64,000 nt of DNA, from assembly GCA_038093975.1 (NCBI GenBank), contig JBBPTG010000049.1, positions 62,001-126,000 of the forward strand. Direction: 5' to 3'. The notes beneath the pieces are model-generated. The model was not told where the DNA came from and did not search any database. It saw nothing but the letters and a program-made list of their open reading frames with translations. Below, in pieces: positions 60,165-64,000 of the stretch. The stretch's first letter is position 1. Each line of letters begins with the position of its first letter. Origin of the DNA: Chalciporus piperatus (lineage: Eukaryota; Basidiomycota; Agaricomycetes; Boletales; Boletaceae). The translations under genes and the position numbers were made by a program.

Positions 60165-61436
60165 ATGGGTCGGAGTTTCAATTGTGTTCATTGCACGTAC
60201 ACCGCTGATGAGAGCCAGCTCGTCGGCGTCGTGGACATAGACCCGACGTCCACAGAGCTGAAAATGCAGCAGGGCCAGTTGGATCCAAGTTATGATCCTA
60301 CTTGTGAATGGCCTGGGGAAGATATCAATGAACCACCCGAACGGTCTAATCCCTGGCCGCCATTGCGCCTTCGGGTGCTCCAAAGTTCCATTCTCCACCG
60401 AAATCTCAATCTAGCCGTACTAGACGCCTATGATGAAACCCAATTCGGACGCGATGTCGCTCCACCAGGCAGCGTGACACCGAGGATACGCCTCAAGGAG
60501 ATGGCAATCTCAAAGCTGCACGCGACTGCGTTCTGGGACAAAACTAGGCAGGAATGGGCAGTGGTTGACATGGGATCCAAGCATGGGACGTTCCTGCGAT
60601 CTCCCCAACACCCCGACGCCGAATCGATCCGTCTCTCCCCTCCTCGCATGGCGAGTATACCACGTCCCTTGCGACATCTCGACCAGCTGATCATCGGTAG
60701 CACCACCTTCCTATGCCATATACACGAGGATCGGGTGCCCTGTGCTGACTGCACGTCGACCGAACAGGGTGTCATACCCCTGTTTACCGTCCCTAAGGAG
60801 AGCAATTGTGCTGCGGAGAAACGGCCGCCCGATGTGGCTGGTTTGGACCAGACGCAGAGTGAAGCAAGAGATGCCAAAAAAGCTCTGACGTCGCTCAAAC
60901 GCACCCTCCTCGCACGGCTTGTCCCACACGATCCAAAACCTTCGACTTCCACGCAGCCCTCGGTGTCATATGTCGACCGGTCTGCACGACGCCGTGCTCT
61001 TCATCCCGGCGCACAGTATGATAGCCCTGGTGTTCAGAGCTCGAGCAGTGGATCTCCAGCGCCTGTCAAATCGTCACGCGACTCCTCACAGAGGCCCTCG
61101 AACTTGTCTGCAGAGATCGAACGGCAGTCTGTGCCTCCTGTCCCCGGAGCAGCGTTACCGTTATCAGAGGATAACATTGGCCGGCGGCTTTTGATGAAAC
61201 AAGGGTGGCAGCCTGGCACTTCGCTCGGTTCGAGCGTTGATGGTGGTAGAGATGACGATGCTTCTGGTCTCATTGACCCTATCGAAGTTCAGGCAACTGC
61301 GCACAGGGCTGGACTCGGCATGCCTCAGAAGCCAGCTGCCGTTACAGTTCCGCTGTCATTCCAAGAATGGAAGGAGCATAGAAAGGAAAGGTGGTGGGAG
61401 AGCATAAGAGCCGGTGGTACGGGCGAGGGGGGATGA
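60165..61436 (+). CDS. FHA and G-patch domain protein (AGGF1-like)
   Basis: One long frame. The first in-frame ATG is 60165 (MGRSFNCVHC); the frame is open further 5' but without ATG, so an upstream exon is possible. The FHA domain is at about residues 80-200: FGRDVAPPGSVTPRIRLKE, ISKLHATAFWDK, WAVVDMGSKHGTFLRSP and LIIGSTTFLCHIH. The G-patch lies near the end: NIGRRLLMKQGWQPGTSLG, then RAGLGMPQKP. This FHA + G-patch order is that of AGGF1 and its relatives, RNA-processing factors; an OCRE-type N-terminus may be partly in a missing exon. The C-terminus ends WWESIRAGGTGEGG. Confidence 0.75.
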   Translation: MGRSFNCVHCTYTADESQLVGVVDIDPTSTELKMQQGQLDPSYDPTCEWPGEDINEPPERSNPWPPLRLRVLQSSILHRNLNLAVLDAYDETQFGRDVAPPGSVTPRIRLKEMAISKLHATAFWDKTRQEWAVVDMGSKHGTFLRSPQHPDAESIRLSPPRMASIPRPLRHLDQLIIGSTTFLCHIHEDRVPCADCTSTEQGVIPLFTVPKESNCAAEKRPPDVAGLDQTQSEARDAKKALTSLKRTLLARLVPHDPKPSTSTQPSVSYVDRSARRRALHPGAQYDSPGVQSSSSGSPAPVKSSRDSSQRPSNLSAEIERQSVPPVPGAALPLSEDNIGRRLLMKQGWQPGTSLGSSVDGGRDDDASGLIDPIEVQATAHRAGLGMPQKPAAVTVPLSFQEWKEHRKERWWESIRAGGTGEGG

Positions 61437-61995
61437 CATCACGCTTGGGAACCTGCTCCTCGGGCCATCGATACCCGTGTCCCACTGCCCCACTGCTGTG
61501 TGGGGCACTGCACGGTCGCGACGGGACTCCCATGAGGCTGGCAGCGGGGAAGGTCTGGGGTAGTACCGGTGGAAGGATCATGCTGGTAGCTTTGCGATTG
61601 ATTGTGATGTAGTTGCTATCTACTGAGGATCTACCCAGGACTTGCACTCTACGGTCGCTGATAAGAATACTAATTTAATGACGCGACGCGACGCGACTGT
61701 TGTGGAGTGTTATTTGGAGCACGTGACTGGTTCGCGTTATACGCGACGGATGGGAAAGCGAACATTTGAGCTCTTTGGTCTTCTTGTCTTGCTCGAGCAG
61801 CGGCTGACTCTTTTTCATCCTTCCTCCTCCTCTTCTCCTTCAATCCACTCCCCGACCATCATCCCAAAAACCAACGGTCGTATTTTCTCTCTCTTTCTTT
61901 CATCACAATCACTTCCTGTATCTCCTGGTTCGACACCGACGCCCATCGCTTCTCTTCGTCTGTAGCATTTTCTACATCGACTAAGCTCACTTAGC
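61437..61995. promoter_or_regulatory. Promoter region of the B-type cyclin with clustered ACGCGA elements
   Basis: ACGCGA occurs at 61681, 61686, 61691 and 61741. The core ACGCG is that of the MluI cell-cycle box bound by MBF/DSC1 factors. A CT-rich tract (61810-61940) precedes the ATG. Confidence 0.45.
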
Positions 61996-63788
61996 ATGGC
62001 CAACAACAATGCCCGCGTATGTCCTCGCCGATCCTCTTTTCTTCAGCGCCACACTCACCCACCGTAGATCCAGACTCGTTCTCGCATTGGCGCCCAGCGC
62101 AAGGCAAATGGCGACGAGAATGCAACCACCAGACATCTCCGTCAAACATCAGGCGTCACCGGTACCGGCGTCTCGCGTGCCACCGCCCTCCTCAACGGGC
62201 TCAAGAGCGGCGCACAACGTCCTGCCCTCGGTGAGGTCACCACCACTGCGGTTAACCGCAAGGTCAGTCCACAACGTTCAAATGCCACCACAGTTGCTAA
62301 CCTCCCCCGTCTTGTTTCGATCGTCATTTAGGATGCCATCAAAGCTGCCGCAAAAGAGGCTTTGAAGGAAGGCACGGAGCAGAACTTGAAACGTACGCGT
62401 TCGTCGTCATTGGCAGCTGCCACTGGTCCACAACGCGTTCCAGTTGGCCCCGGCAGAACAGAGACTACTGCCAACGCATCGCGGCCATCTACCGCACGCG
62501 CACAGAAACCATCCGTCTTCAAGCGAATGTCGCGGCAGGAAACCGCTGTACCAGTAGTCATCCCCACCCAGGTTGTGGAAGAGAAAGAGAACGAAATGGA
62601 CGTCGAAGACGAATCCGAAGAAGCAGAGGCTGAGCCCGACATTAGTGACATCATCCACGAGAGGGACGTCGAGGAAATGGTAGGAGTTCAAGAAACAGGA
62701 TTGACCGATGCAAGCGTCCAAGAGCCAGAGGCAGCCGAATCGAAATCTCCGCGGATGTGGCCCGATGTCGACACCGCGAAGGCTTTGAGGCACTACAAGG
62801 AAATATCAGACATTCAGCAAACGTACCAAGATGAAGTTGATATCTTCGACACCACGATGGTGTCCGAGTACTCGGACGAGATTTTCAAATATATGTCGGA
62901 GCTCGAGGTGAGCTAGACGCGCTCTTTGGGCGTGATTTTTGCTGACCCACACTGCAGGAGGACGTGATGCCCAACCCCGACTACATGGATGGTCAGAATG
63001 AGATTACATGGTCCATGAGACAAACTCTCGTCGACTGGCTCCTTCAAGTTCACCTGCGATGGCACATGCTTCCCGAAACGCTTTGGATCGCCATCAACAT
63101 CGTCGATCGTTTCCTTACCCGGAGAGTCGTGTCACTGGTGAAGCTTCAGCTCGTCGGCGTTACTGCGATGTTCATCGCCGCAAAGTACGAAGAGATTTTG
63201 GCACCATCGGTAGACGAGTTCGTCTATATGACAGAGAACGGATACACCAAGGAGGAGATCCTCAAGGGCGAGCGTATCGTCTTGCAAACCCTCGACTTCA
63301 AGGTTTCGCAATACTGCTCGCCATATAGCTGGATGCGAAAAATCAGCAAGGCCGACGACTATGATATTCAGACCAGGACGCTCGGCAAGTTCTTGGCCGA
63401 GGTGACGCTGTTGGACCACCGTTTCTTGAGATGCAAGCCTAGTCTCATCGCGGCCGTGTCGATGTACAGTGCAAGGAAGATGCTCGGTGGTGACTGGGTG
63501 AGTTGACGCGGATCTGTCTCGTGTCGCGATTCGCCGATGTTCTGATCATGTGACTGGTTTCCTTTCCAGAACGAAGCATTTGTGTATCATTCTGGGTTCG
63601 TTGCGGAGCATCTGGAACCCGGTCATCGATGGATCTGCGAGAAGCTTGCCGAGGAAAACTTTGTTCAGCAATACGCGTGCCAGAAGTATGCTCACAAGAA
63701 GTTCCTCAAGGCGTCGCTCTTCGCCATCGAGTGGGCCAAGAGCAACTCGAACCGAGGCGAGGAGGATGTCATGATGCTCAAGAAGTGA
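61996..63788 (+). CDS. G2/mitotic-specific B-type cyclin (Cdc13/Clb type)
   Basis: Exons: 61996-62016, 62068-62262, 62332-62907, 62958-63497, 63570-63788; they join in phase to 516 codons. The N-terminal region has a destruction box, RPALGEVT (R58-L61, with Asn70 further on), for APC/C-driven decay, and a basic stretch. The two cyclin folds start at WSMRQTLVDWLLQVHLRW. MRQTLVDWL, the FLTRRVVSLVKLQLVGVTAM block and AAKYEEILAPSVDEFVYMT are typical of B-type cyclins. The second fold includes FLAEVTLLDHRFLRCKPS and AAVSMYSARKML. The last exon gives the C-terminal helix (KKFLKASLFAIEWAK). Partner: Cdk1. ACGCGA elements upstream hint at cell-cycle-linked transcription. Confidence 0.92.
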
Positions 63789-64000
63789 TCGCATCGTTCA
63801 GTTTCTCGCACGTCCATCTCCACTAGTTTTCTTCATCATCTTGTGCTTGACATCCTGTTTCCAATTTCTCGCATCATCCACAATCCTCACTGTCTGATTA
63901 CACAATCTAGTCATGTCTTATCTGCGTATGTGTTGCTCTTGCCTTGCTATTTCCCCATGCATCCCCTCACTGCATTTCCCCCCATCATCTGTTTCCCCTG
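63789..64000. other. 3' flank of the cyclin gene
   Basis: CT-rich 3' untranslated sequence up to the window edge; no further gene begins here that I can see. Confidence 0.5.

Overview
The window looks like nuclear DNA of a filamentous basidiomycete, most likely an agaricomycete. Genes are dense and broken by many 48-65 nt GT-AG introns, several exons are tiny (11-20 nt), and there is no operon logic. The gene set also fits: a WC-2-type photoreceptor partner, a HET protein, a metacaspase, a TPR-CHAT protein, Skb1/PRMT5 and a B-type cyclin. A Rhizoctonia/Ceratobasidium-like source is an impression only. Exon joins were made by hand from splice signals and reading phase; those described as phase-checked give whole-codon totals.

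Layout. 1-4.3 kb: a 2 kb gene-poor leader, then a secreted GH79-type glycosidase. 4.8-12.7 kb: three tandem minus-strand paralogues of an uncharacterised secreted family with identical exon architecture, including a 15-nt micro-exon. Their N-terminal domain has an ADP-ribosyltransferase-like motif pattern. 12.9-20.7 kb: a small orphan gene (copy 1), SelO and a VCX1-like Ca2+/H+ antiporter. 20.7-31.2 kb: a cell-death/allorecognition-like island. It holds a C2-TPR-CHAT gene with three +1 frame disruptions, a second copy of the small orphan gene, a loose CHAT C-terminal fragment, an intact metacaspase and a HET-domain gene. The CHAT, metacaspase and HET genes all lie on the minus strand. 32-40.4 kb: housekeeping genes (membrane protein, FAX-like GST, MoaD/MOCS2A, metallo-beta-lactamase, CCDC174-like, SDS22). 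40.4-43.8 kb: decayed DNA with a third, truncated copy of the orphan gene. 43.8-53.2 kb: WC-2-like PAS/GATA factor, ankyrin protein, PRMT5, and a Kre9/Knh1-like GPI-anchored wall protein. 53.2-57.1 kb: gene desert. 57.1-64 kb: a small Cys-rich gene, a divergent pair of an XLF/Nej1-like NHEJ factor and an FHA/G-patch protein, and a B-type cyclin with clustered ACGCGA elements upstream.

The two most unusual parts are the tandem secreted ART-like family and the neighbouring caspase/CHAT/HET block. The orphan small gene is next to both and has a truncated third copy elsewhere, so local segmental duplication has shaped this region.
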